Part shown: positions 1 to 11,900 of the stretch, piece by piece
Numbering within the stretch: the first letter of the stretch is position 1
Layout: each line of letters starts with the position of its first letter
Assembly (NCBI RefSeq): GCF_000001735.4
Contig: NC_003074.8
Span: forward strand, 6,572,101 to 6,636,100
Origin: Arabidopsis thaliana
Lineage: Eukaryota; Streptophyta; Magnoliopsida; Brassicales; Brassicaceae
Length of the DNA: 64,000 bases
Direction: 5' to 3'
The notes under the pieces: generated by a model
Told to the model about the DNA's origin: nothing
What the model saw: only the letters and a program-made list of their open reading frames with translations
Databases searched by the model: none
Made by a program: the position numbers and the translations under genes

Positions 1-3000
1 AGATTAATGAAAAGTAACGGTGACTTATAGACAAAGATCAAGATAACTACAAGAGCCATAAAGTAACAAAACAAAAGTTCCAAATTTGACAGGTAAGTCT
101 CATATAGAAATTCTCTTACTCCATCAAGAAAACATGGCCATCTTGATTAGATAGGTCAGATTTCTTCTTGAAAGCCCCAGGAGGTCGTAAAGATTTATTT
201 TCGCCAGGAAGCTTTTGTGCCCATGGCCACAGATGCACCTTAGTACGTAAAAGATGGACAAGGGAATTGGGTTGAACATTTTGTTCAGCAAGAGACTTTT
301 CATCCTCAAGTTCCTTCCCCATATAAAACATCTTCACTGCTTCTGTTTCCTTAAAATCTGCAACACAATTGTAGCAAATGAGCTCTAAGATTTGCAAGTG
401 AATAGTACAGCATGTTCTCCAAATAGAATCCATGTCATAATGGGGTAGACAAAAAATGAAAGGAAAACAAACAACCTAGCTTTCTAGAAGCCTTGGCTTT
501 TAAAGAAGAGACAGATTCCTCTCTGCCGACGGTTAGCAGTGATCCTTTACCCCCCAGACTCTTAACAACAATTGTCATGGAACCTTGGGTGGGTAAAATT
601 TTTTGCTGCTTTATGGCTAGCTCATTGTCATGTGGATACCACAGAGCTTTGGGCCGGTGAAAATTTGCTCTCTCTTTACTGCAATGAGTTAAATCAAAAC
701 TTTTTAACATAAACCACTAAAAAAATGTATTTAAAAAATATATCCAGTGGCAACATTGAGACCACACACGAATGTAACAATGAAGCGTACAAATACAATA
801 AGATGTAAAAATTCAAATGACTCACTTACTTGCTCAATTTGATCTTCATCGTCTGCAATTTAATCGCTGGTGCCGAATGGAAAACTCTCAAACTGTGTAC
901 GGTAGATTTCTTAGCATTTCCTTGCAGTTTCTGAGCGCTTTTCCCATTCATATAGAATTTGTCATTAGAAATATTGAATTGCCACCCAGAATTTGATCCA
1001 CAGCCTTCTTGAAAGGATCCGTCCTTGGATTTTGAAGATCGAGATACAATCCTAGATCCAGCATGAAGTTGAAGATATTTTCTTTCCTTATTGTTCGGAA
1101 CTTCAAAGATCATTTGCTCATCTTGAAGATCAAATATTAGTTTAGACCTGCTCAAATCTTTATCTGACTCCCATATTATGCTATCTAACCATGACTCATC
1201 CCACATATCCCTATCTTGCAATGCAAGTCCACTCAAGCGCCCACGAGCGTCACTATTAAGCTGCTTTAAATTCTCCCGTCCAGCATCGCCATTTTCCCTA
1301 TAATGATCCTCATCCCACTGAGATTCTAATCTAAGGAGTTGTGGATGATGTCTACTTTTGTTAGTGGACTCATTTGTAGACTGGGAACCTCTTGAGCCAA
1401 AAGACTCCAACGGATTTACAAAAAAAGGCTCGAGCATGTTGTTATTGTCCCCTTGAGTTTGCCCTCCAGAGTTCATCACATTTAAGCTTTCTTGTTCAGT
1501 CACTGAATTTGAAGCCCTCACCTGTACCATTATACCTGCTGACTCAAGTCCAGATTTGAAGCCCTCACAACAATTAGCACTAAATTGAGGAGAAATTTCC
1601 CAGAGTATTAGATGTTCCCATTCTTGCTGGTCTAGAGGGAAAACTTCCATTGTTAATTGAGACTGACAGAGAGATGAATTATCGTCTTTTAAGTCCTGCT
1701 TCAACAGTTCACCCATGATACATGAATCCCTTCCTAGCTTGGTAAACTCTCTCGATTCTGATGTAGTATCCCTTACTATGCCAGATTTTACCAGCTGTGA
1801 ACGCTCTCTGATTGGTAAGGGAACATCCAGCTGAATTTGATCAGTTTTTTTCCCATGAGTGTCAATCCTACCATGGCTCTTCAGGAGTACCTCCTCATCG
1901 TCTTCGATAAGCTCAGAAATATCCATAGATATGTATTTGTCTGTACCAAAGAAGGCTATGATGTAAGAGTCTCATATGATAATTGTTTTCATAGAACTTT
2001 CTCAGCTATTCTAGTTACATTAAAAGAAGTGATGAATTACAAACAGAAAAGAACAATGCAGAGAGATAACGAGAGAAACAGAGAAAATAATGTATATCAT
2101 TTCAGAAGCACCAAATATACATATCTACTAAATTCTTGCCAAGAAAAGACAGAGCCACATACAAAAAACTTCTCATGCTTTCGACACCTAATGGCTTTTA
2201 GAATTGAACGGGAGATACTGAAAATCTTGAGAAATCATTGTTGTTGTAGATTTTAACATCCCAATGGAAAGCACAAAAAATTCAAAGGCTTTTGAGAATA
2301 AACAAAATTAGGAAGCCGTTGCAGATCACATACCTCTATAAGTGATACATCTAATTTCTCTCTTCTGCCGTTTCTTCTGTGGCTCTTGTATAGCAAATAT
2401 CTCAGAGAATTGTAAGATGACCATACCATCATCTTCAAGATATAACGTAGGCAGCGGGGTGACACGTTTCTCATCCAAAGTAGCTTCTGATAATCCAACC
2501 ACCAACTCCTGAACGTTTCAATGAGATCACTAACAGAACAAAATCATTCCACAACAAAAAAAGATGTTATCTGAGACACCGAAATCATTCTTGCTGACCT
2601 CCTGGACATCTCCTGTGTCCATCTGATTCTTATTTCCCAAGATGCTAGCCTCCTTTTCATGCTTTACGGGCTTTTCCTCCTTCAAGACAACTGCGAAAAT
2701 AATGTTTAGTGTCTCATAATCACTAACACAAAAGGAATCTAAGAAAAGTTCCAAGAGTTCTGATCTCTAGTATTTATGACGCACTGGACTCCAACTTAAC
2801 AAGAGATTATTTTCCCGAGCTAAACAAGTATAAGTGTTGAGAAAACTAAACCAATCTGAGATTAATGAAATGACAAAACAAAAGTAGAGAATAGAGTGTG
2901 CTAATCGTTTTGTTCAAGAAACGGAAATTTCAAAAGCAAACCTGGTTCCCTCTCTTCTGAATCAAAAGATTTCTCAACTGGTACATGTTCCTTCTCTTGT

Positions 3001-3452
3001 CCTCCTTGTTCATCATAATCTTCGTCGTCAAACACAGAAGCTCTGGAATTTAAACCACTCAAAGCAAATGCAGCTGATAAGTACTCTCTTTTTGGTAGTA
3101 GGTGATCTTCCTCAGTAACTACTTGAAGCTCAGGCCCATCATACTCTTCATCATTGCTCCCATAATCTACACGACATATCATCACAAGTCAGTGAAGCTG
3201 ATGACCGGGAATTGGTAGTGGCAAATAGTTTCAGTTTGTAACTGCTATGGGTGGGACTTGTTGCGTATATCAAAATCTCAAACATAAAAACCTTCTATTT
3301 AATTAACTCAAAACGCTGAGCAATAAATTATCCCACAATAAGTAGATTATGACTAGAGCAAAACTAGGAGAATGCAATACACTAATGAAGAAACCATGTA
3401 AGAAACTGCAAATATAACCTGCGGAAGTCTCGTTGTCGTTGGACTCAGACAT
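1..3452 (-). CDS. HAF2: TAF1-type TFIID subunit (TAFII250 family), 5' part only
   Basis: Largest subunit of TFIID, which binds TBP at core promoters in the nucleus; plant family members are also called histone acetyltransferases. Coding exons, read on the minus strand, are 3452-3419, 3166-2942, 2690-2599, 2508-2334, 1940-830, 678-476 and 357-120. All joins are GT-AG and in frame, giving about 692 residues before the gene runs off the left edge. The start ATG (3452) gives MSESNDNETSA. Next comes a very acidic segment with AAFALSGLNSRASVFDDED, which fits the TBP-binding N-terminal region. A ubiquitin-like fold lies at about residues 581-652 (TIVVKSLGG through SLVHLLRT), a hallmark of plant TAF1. 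The large conserved central domain and the bromodomain must lie beyond base 1. Arabidopsis has two TAF1 copies; the protein sequence and the POK2 neighbour favour HAF2 over HAF1. The region 3453 to about 3850 is 5' UTR and promoter. Confidence 0.9.
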
Positions 3453-3899
3453 AATAAAACCCTCGAATGCAAAGAGTGGCGTGACAATTTTGCTTCCCAA
3501 ATAGCAAAGGAACTACTGAAAAGAATCAGGAGCAAGAACAAATCCACGACTCAACGAAAACCTACAAGGGAAACATACCACCATCAAATTTTCCGGTACA
3601 ATTAGGGAATAACAACGTTCATACCCAAGTACCAATTTTCGTCAAATTTTGTTGTTTAGTAAGGAACCAAGAACAAAACCCTCGTTGATATCTAACCGAG
3701 ACGACGACATTCAACGTTATGTGGGATTGGCGGTTTCCTAATTGAGAGTATGTACACATTTAGCCGGAGGAAGTGAAGCGGAGCTCAATCGGGTGATTGG
3801 AAGATACAACGGAAAGAAGAAATCGTCTGAGGGATCAAAGAGGCGGGTATTAACATCGGAGTGGTAATTTATAGGGAAAAGTTTATAACCCGCCCCGAT

Positions 3900-4197
3900 T
3901 CTGATTTAGTTGTCCCGGGTCCCATTTTTTTTTTTGCACTTCAAAGATTATGTTTATTAATGGTCCACAGAATACAGCCCAATAAAAGCCCATTTAGTTA
4001 CATATCCCGGGTCCAATAAAGTAAATAATTAGTCAAAAATTATATAATTAAGTAATTAATAATTTTGATGGAAATTTGGCAAGACAAGTAAATAAATAAG
4101 AGTAAAAGTGATTTTCTCGCATATTACTCTTCTTCTAGATTTTGGCGCTTTTTTAAAATTTACGTTAGAAATACTAAATAAAACAAACAAAACCTAT
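3900..4197. other. AT-rich intergenic DNA upstream of HAF2
   Basis: No gene is seen. Two GCCCA motifs (site II-like) lie at about 3978-3992 next to the HAF2 promoter. The rest is AT-rich spacer leading into the transposon-like block. Confidence 0.5.
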
Positions 4198-5190
4198 GCC
4201 CTGTTCGTTTTCCTGTCGCTGGATCCAGCGACAGCGACCAACGACCAGCGACAGCAACCAGCGACAACATATATTGTTCGATTGTCTGTCGCTGGACTCA
4301 GCGACCAATTACATCAACAATCGCTAATAATTGTCGTTGTGTTGTTCGTTTGACTGTCGCTATAAACAGTCGCTATATTTTTTTTTAAAATTAATTATTT
4401 TTGGTACTAATTTATATTTTAAAATCAAAATGTAAATCATATATATCATACACCATGAGAAAAATAAATTAATAGATTTATTTATTTTAGTTTTATCAAA
4501 TTTAATTTGACTATAATTAGTTTATGTTATTTGAATTTAATTTATTTTAACTTAATTTAATAAGAATTATTTTAATTAAACTAGAACTCAAACCTTTCTT
4601 GATATCGCAGAGAAAAATATTATAAATTTATTTATATAATAATTTCTTTAAAACAAATCTAACTCCAAATGATGCATATTCTAAATTTCGTAGTTATTCA
4701 ATAGTATATATATAACTAACCGGAAAAAATAACTGTAAATATTTTGACAGAAAATTACAATATAGGAAGGTTGCAATAAAAGACACAAGCGAGAAAAAAC
4801 AACCATCAATATTTTTTACGGAAAGTTGCGATTAAAAGACACAACCGTTCAGAGTGCAAAAAGACATTTATTTTAAGTTTAATTTAATTTAATTCTGTTT
4901 AATTTAATTATTTTTAATTATTCTTTAATTTATATTTTTTGATCGCTAAATTGTTCGTTTGCATGTCGTTGGATCCAGCGACTAAAACCAGCGACTAATC
5001 GCTGAAATCAGCGACTGATCGCTAAAAATTTCAGCGACCAAAAATTGCGGTCGCTGGTCGCTGGCGATTGTCGTTACTTTTGATCGCTATGCAAACAAAC
5101 AACTTTTGGTCGTTGTCGCTGGTTTCAGTCGTCAGCGACAGGCAAACGAACACAGACAAGCAAACGAACACAGGCAAACGAACAGGACCC
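4198..5190. mobile_element. Degenerate non-autonomous DNA transposon with AGCGAC/GTCGCTGG subterminal repeats
   Basis: The left end reads GCCCTGTTCGTTTTCCTGTC. The right end, reverse-complemented, reads GGGTCCTGTTCGTTTGCCTG, so the block has imperfect terminal inverted repeats. Each inner flank carries many copies of AGCGAC, CCAGCGAC or their complement (about 4216-4370 and 4955-5145). The right end holds three tandem copies of GCAAACGAACA. The middle is about 600 bp of AT-rich DNA with no open frame; it contains a short duplicated motif (GTTGCAATAAAAGACACAA and GTTGCGATTAAAAGACACAA). Dense subterminal repeats of this kind are typical of transposase-binding sites in hAT and related cut-and-paste elements. 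I found no convincing target-site duplication, so the superfamily is unassigned. Confidence 0.65.
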
Positions 5191-5946
5191 TAATTTACCA
5201 AAATGAAACAAAATATAATTATCCATGTCCAAAAAGAAAAAGAAGAACAATAATTGTCATATGACAAAATTAAAGGATATACTTGTTACGGTGTATATTG
5301 TATAGTCTCTTTATTTCATTCTTATAGTAACAGACCCAAACCAAACCAAATCCTACGCAAAATTAGTCTATTTTTTTTATTTTATCTCGAACTTTGACAT
5401 AAGCCGCTAGGAAATATATATTTTAATCACGAGGCGAGATAATTCGAATTAAAATGGACCCTCTCTAGTCTCTACTGCTTTTTTCAATGTCTTAGCCGTT
5501 TGAATATTTTTGAAAAAATAAAAGAAAATAGGTTTCTCATTTACGAAACTAACCTCTACAAGCCTACTTTATTACGTGAGAAAGCCCTTTCCAAATTCAA
5601 ATTCGAACAGCGCCTCAAAGTACAAAACATAAAGATGCAATCTCAGCCGTCCATTTCATCTTCTTTCTTTTACATTCCTTTCTCCGTCCTGCTTCACTGC
5701 TCAAATCATGCGAATCTAGAAAGAGAGAGGGAGTGAGAGAGAAAGAGAGAGAGCGAACTCTTTAGAAGCTCGACAAATTTTGGATTTTGTTGCTCAATTT
5801 ACTACACAGGTGAGATCTATTTCAGCCTTTAAACCCAACGAGCTTCTTAGCTTTAGCTATGGATTCCAAGTTTCTAAACTTATCATTTCTCGTGTGTCGA
5901 TTTCATAAATTTTGAACTGGGTTTTGTTTCAGATTAGGGTAATACA
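5191..5946 (+). promoter_or_regulatory. POK2 promoter and 5' UTR with a leader intron
   Basis: Upstream region of the kinesin gene. A GA-rich stretch at 5719-5756 is probably in the leader. A GT-AG intron in the 5' UTR fits 5810-5932 (CACAG before GTGAGA; GTTTCAG before ATTAGGG), after which the leader resumes 14 bases before the ATG. At 5493-5503 TAGCCGTTTGA matches the complement of the mitosis-specific activator consensus (YCYAACGGYYA) at 10 of 11 positions. An open frame beginning at 5500 starts with TTG and is not regarded as real. Confidence 0.5.
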
Positions 5947-8900
5947 ATGTCAAAGGAGACCAAGCTTTCCCGTAGAGATTCAGACAATCACGATGACGAA
6001 ATCGAGAATGTTCCTGAAAATCTCCGAGCTTCGCTTTTGTCTCTAACCAGCAACGATTCATTGAAGAATCCTAAACACGAGTGTGGAAGTAAGATTGATA
6101 GAACTCCGTCTAAGCCTAGAGCAAAGAACCCAGATCCAGCATTGCCTTTACGGACGCCTGATAAGTATCGATCCGCAGCGGCGTTTTCTAAGAATCGGTT
6201 TGGTTGGGGAGATAAGTGTGATTCTATCACTAATACAACGAACGCGGCTTTGTTGAATACGACTCCTAAAACTGGTAGAGTTGTTGGGAGAGCTTATTCG
6301 GAGACCAATTCGACTCAGAATACGCCTACTAAGAGTGTATCTAAGCCTCCAGGATCTTGTTACAGAGGGAAGTTAGATGGGACTGGAACTGTTAGAGCTG
6401 GTGGTTATGCCTCGTTGTATAAAGGTTTGTCTAGTTCTTCTGGACAAGTTTCAACAGTTGTTAACTCGGTCGAAGTTCCTCACTTTAGCCTTAAGGAAGA
6501 TCCATCTTTCTGGATGGATCACAACGTACAGGTAGCAATTTGTTCCCATGGTTTACTTTTCGTTTCTTTTGGAGTCTTTGAATTGCTGTACTCTTCTCAT
6601 TGTTCACTGTCCATTAGCTTAGCTGCACCAAGTTGTGTCTTTTAACAACTTGTTTTCGACTTTAAGAAGTTTCTGTTAGGCGGCACACATTGATGGTTAC
6701 TGAATGAATTGCAGATTCTTATACGTGTACGACCACTTAATAGCATGGAGAGGAGTATAAATGGGTACAATAGGTGCTTAAAGCAAGAAAGTTCACAATG
6801 CGTAGCATGGATTGGACCACCAGAAACACGATTTCAGTTCGATCATGTGGCGTGTGAGACAATTGACCAGGTAAGACTCAGAACGAAATCAGAAAATTTG
6901 GTTTCCTTTTCTTCACATATGTGAAAGTATTTTTTTGCATCCTAAATTTGTAGGAAACCCTTTTTCGGGTAGCTGGTCTCCCCATGGTGGAAAATTGCTT
7001 GTCTGGCTACAACAGCTGTATATTTGCATATGGCCAGGTATATTACTCTGTGATTCTAGAGATAGATTATGAGAGTGATCTACTACCTCTGGGTCAGGCT
7101 CAAGCTAAAAACACTAGCAAGTTTATTTCTGTTAAGCCTTGCGTTTTCTGGTGACCATGGTAAAGCTGTTTTTTGTTTTGTGATAGAGCTGTAAAGATGT
7201 CCCAATTTAGGTAATTTGGTGAGGACACTTAATTCTAATATCATGTCCTCTTTAAGAAATTATTTGAAAATCCTGACAAGGTTACAATCAGATGGGATAG
7301 TTAAATTTTCAGAATAGGAGTTAGTGGGGATAGTTTCTTTCTTTGGCCTTATATTTCTTTCAGTTCCTAACTTGCAATAATTTGTTGGGATTGTGCAGAC
7401 AGGAAGTGGAAAGACATATACAATGCTTGGAGAAGTCGGTGATTTAGAATTTAAACCAAGTCCCAACAGAGGAATGATGCCTCGGATATTTGAGTTTTTA
7501 TTTGCAAGAATACAAGCTGTAATTCTCTTATGATATAGCTTTTACCATATCTATTACAGAGATATCTTAACCTTGCTAATTGCATCTTGCTTCATTGTTC
7601 TTGTTGCAGGAGGAAGAGAGCAGAAGAGACGAGAGACTTAAATACAATTGCAAATGCTCTTTCCTTGAGATTTACAATGAACAAATTACAGACCTTCTTG
7701 AACCGTCTTCAACAAATTTGCAGGTAACTTTTATATTCTTTTGTTGGTGAAAGTCCAAGTAGATGCGAAAGGCGTAGTTCTCTAATGTGTTTTCACTTTT
7801 TAGCTTCGAGAGGACATTAAGAGCGGTGTCTATGTGGAAAATCTCACTGAATGTGAAGTACAAAGTGTTCAAGACATCTTAGGGCTTATCACACAGGTTA
7901 GTATTGCCGTCTACCAAACAGTTTTGTCTTATGTTTAATGTTCCTGAGATCTTATCTGTTGTACAATAGGGTTCTTTGAATCGAAGAGTCGGAGCAACAA
8001 ATATGAACAGAGAAAGCAGCCGATCACATAGTGTATTTACATGCGTGATTGAGAGCAGATGGGAAAAAGACTCAACAGCTAATATGCGTTTTGCAAGACT
8101 GAACTTGGTTGATCTCGCTGGATCAGAGAGGTAACTATAGTGCGTTTTGCTTGGTATTGCCGTAGAACCTCATCTAACATTGTGCATTCTGTAACAGGCA
8201 GAAAACTTCTGGCGCTGAGGGTGACCGCCTAAAAGAAGCTGCTAGTATCAATAAATCATTATCCACACTAGGGTAATCAAGGAATAGTTTATTCCCTGGC
8301 ATAACTCAGTATCTCAACTAGCTGTTATGTTAAATTTGACTATTCGTTATTATTGATTGCAGACATGTAATTATGGTTCTTGTGGATGTGGCAAATGGTA
8401 AACCAAGGCATATTCCATATCGTGATTCCAGGCTGACATTTCTTCTTCAGGTTAAATCTAAATTCATTGGCTTTCTTCACTGAAGTTGATATCTATCGTT
8501 TTATAGCATTATAACGGTAATTATTTTATCTACAGGACTCACTGGGTGGCAATTCTAAAACAATGATTATTGCTAATGCCAGTCCTTCCGTCAGGTATTC
8601 TTTCAAAGCTAATTTGATCTAGTGTTACATTAACTCGTATAGTTAGTAAAAAACTTATCGCTTCTCTCGTTTATCACTGACAGTTGTGCAGCAGAGACGC
8701 TCAACACTCTTAAATTTGCTCAGAGAGCAAAGCTAATCCAGAACAATGTAAGTTTGCACTGTAATCCATATTGTAAGTTTTGAGGGAGATAAATCATGAA
8801 TAACCTTTGGATAACTATTATGTATCAAATTATTTAGGCCGTGGTCAACGAAGATTCCAACGAGGATGTCCTGGAATTACGCCGTCAAATCCGACTTTTA

Positions 8901-11900
8901 AAGGCGTGTAACATTTTAAACTGCCGTTAGGTGCTCGTTATGTGAAGCTGTAATAACGCTAAGACAATTTTTTGTGTCTGCGGAACAGGAAGAGCTTTCC
9001 CTCCTCAAGCGCCAGAACATATCCAGGGCGTTGTCATTTGGATCAGCAACAGCCAACTTCGCAGAATCACAAGTCGATTCGCCATCAAGTGTAATGCATG
9101 AGACAGGACAACAGCAGGCTGGTAACTTGCTTGTGTATGAATCTGGAGGCTGTGTAAGGATGTCTAGAAAGCAGGTATATCAACTTGAGAAAGTATGTTA
9201 GGCTTTACTGAGGATTCATATGCCTCTGTCTTGGGATTCCACTAAAAATCTGTATATGTTTATATATCAGTTGAAATCTTTGGAGATAACACTTGCTGGC
9301 TCATTAAGACGAGAACATGTGGCTGATGCTTCAATTAAGAAGCTTGAAGCGGAGATAGAGCATCTAAACCGTTTGGTAATTCTTTTTCACCTACACTGTT
9401 CCCATTCCCACTTATGTTTCAGATATCGCCTGAATCCATTTATGATCATTTAACTTTAGGTTCGACAAAGGGAGGAAGATACTAGGAGCACAAAAATGAT
9501 GCTCAGGTTTCGAGAAGACAAGATACAGAGGCTAGAATCACTTCTTGGCAACCATATATCTGCAGATTCTTTTTTGCTGGAAGAGAATAACGTGTTGTCA
9601 GAAGAGATTCAGCTGCTTCAAGCTAAAATTGATAAAAATCCTGAACTGACTCGCTTTGCCCTGGAAAACATAAGGCTACTGGATCAACTTAGAAGGTGAT
9701 AAATCTTCAAAAACATGTGATGCCGACGTTAAAGATAATGTGTGCTTTTTTATATATAAAAAGTTTTGTTATTATGGTACTTGCAGATTTCAAGAGTTTT
9801 ATGAGGAAGGTGAGAGAGAAATTCTACTGGGCGAAGTCTCAAATCTGCGAAACCAGGTACCTCTAGTTAGCACAACATCCTGGTATCGATTCATTCTTCT
9901 TTTCGATTGCAATACCATCCTTAACCTTAGCTATTGCTCATGCAGCTCTTCCAGTTTCTTGATGAAAACTCTGACTGGCAAAAACATGTTGATGATGGAA
10001 TAGAGCCACAGGTTACATCTATTTACCTCTTTCTATATGTTAATATCTCTTAATATCCAGCAGGATTGTGCTTCATTGGTTGCTTGTCAATAATATCTTG
10101 TTGTATTTCGTATGGCACAGGGTGCATCACGTATGAGCAAAGAAAATTGTTCTCTACAGGAGGAGGTCGAGTCACTTTCTTTCTCTTGTTTCTTGTGCAT
10201 CACGTATTTTCAATTTCATTTTCTTAACGTCTTTTCCATTGCAGTTAAAAAAGACCTGTTACGAGCTTGAGAAATGCAGAAGTAACCTTGGTTCTTGCCT
10301 GGAAGAGAATGCAAAGCTTAGTAGGTTAGCAAATCTGATTTGATGATTCTTGGGTTTTTCCTGGTATATGGCCAAATGAGTTCTCATTTTCCCCATACCC
10401 TGATGAGTCTTCTCGCCATTCTCCTGCAGAGAAATCAATGATCTACAAGCTATGGTCAGCGATATCAGAGCTTGCACACCTGATGAACATAGCAGTGTGA
10501 ACAAACAAAAGGTTTGAACAATAAGTACAATGTGATTTACTAATCTGCCCAACCATCTGTTTTGTTGTTTCTGCAGGTTAACCTTGAGCGTTTCACTTAA
10601 CAGTTGAATTTTGTAAAAAAATTGTAGGCGCTGTTGGGGACTCAAAATTTTGAGCCGCACGAAACACTTGCTTGTGAGCAGGCCAATTATGTCGAAGAAA
10701 TCATCAAACTGCAGCTTGATCTGGACGTACAAAAAATTATACTTGATGAGGAAAGAACACTACGTGGTGATACAGAGGCACAAGCAGTTCGCTTAAAATT
10801 TGATATTGAAGTGTTGAAGGACCAACTACTTTTGATAAGCAAGCAGCAAAAAAATGTTTATAGCGAGCTGGGGGAGACAAAGTCTGCAGTTGCAGCTCTC
10901 GAATCGCAGAACATTATATTGATCCAAGAAGCAGTGGAGTTGAGGAGAATAAAGGAGAACTATTTTGAGCTTTTAAAAAAGCAAGAGCTTGATATCCCAG
11001 CAATGAAGTCCAAACAGTGCGATGAGTTCAAAGATAATCCTGCAGAGGACAGTGAAATTGATACAAAGTTTAAGAAGATGCAAGCATCTCTTGAAAAAGC
11101 TAAGAGATTGAACATGCTGTACAAGAGTGATATCGCTTCTAAGGCATGTGGAGATGAAGAAATGGATGAAGTTTGCAAGCAAGCTGAAGCTGCAACTGCT
11201 GAGGTGATTGTCTGTTTGCAGAATGAGCTTGAAGTTCTTCAGAAGGAGGTCAATGATTTCCAGTCAAAAGAAAACGTGACTGAAAAGCAGGTAGAGATTT
11301 TAGAAACTCAGATGGAGGAGCTGCAGGATAAATTACGAGACACGACCATGGATAATGAGCAGTTGCAAGAACAGCTCAGAGGCAAAGACATGGAATTACT
11401 GATCATATCAAATGAAATGGAACTTCTCACATCTGAGCTTGAAGAAATTCTGCTGAATGGGAATGAAGGCCTTACAGATGCGTGTTACCAGGCTGATCTT
11501 ATTTCGGGTTCCTTACCAGATAAAAGGATATGGATATCTGAACAGGTTGGAGGATTAATAAGAACACTTTCTGAGAGGGAATTAATGATTGAAGATCTTG
11601 AAAGCTGTTTGGAGGATGCCAATAAAAAGCGATGTGATATAGAATCCATGTTGAAGTCTCTTAAAGGGGCAGCAATAGTAATGAATGAAGCGCACCAGAG
11701 AGAGTTCGAGGAAAAGGAGACAGATGTTCTCCTCCTGAAATCGCAGTTGTGCACAAAAACAGAGACAATATTAAGGCTTCAAGAGAAGCTGAAGATGGCT
11801 GAAAGGTTGATTTATGAAGCATCAGATTGTGCAACAGCTTCTCTAATAATTGTCAACCGATATTCTGAGGTAACCGAATCCCATACTTTTGAGTTGAAGC

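Noticed and set aside
1837..2256. Plus-strand open frame of 139 codons
   Set aside because: It is antisense to HAF2 exon 5 and the adjacent intron, has a non-ATG-like context, and shows no domain.
5500..5736. Plus-strand frame before POK2
   Set aside because: It begins with TTG and lies in the promoter/leader of POK2; the sequence is low in coding character.
10259..10732. Minus-strand frame of 157 codons
   Set aside because: It is a shadow of POK2 exons 19-21; the sense strand carries the confirmed frame.
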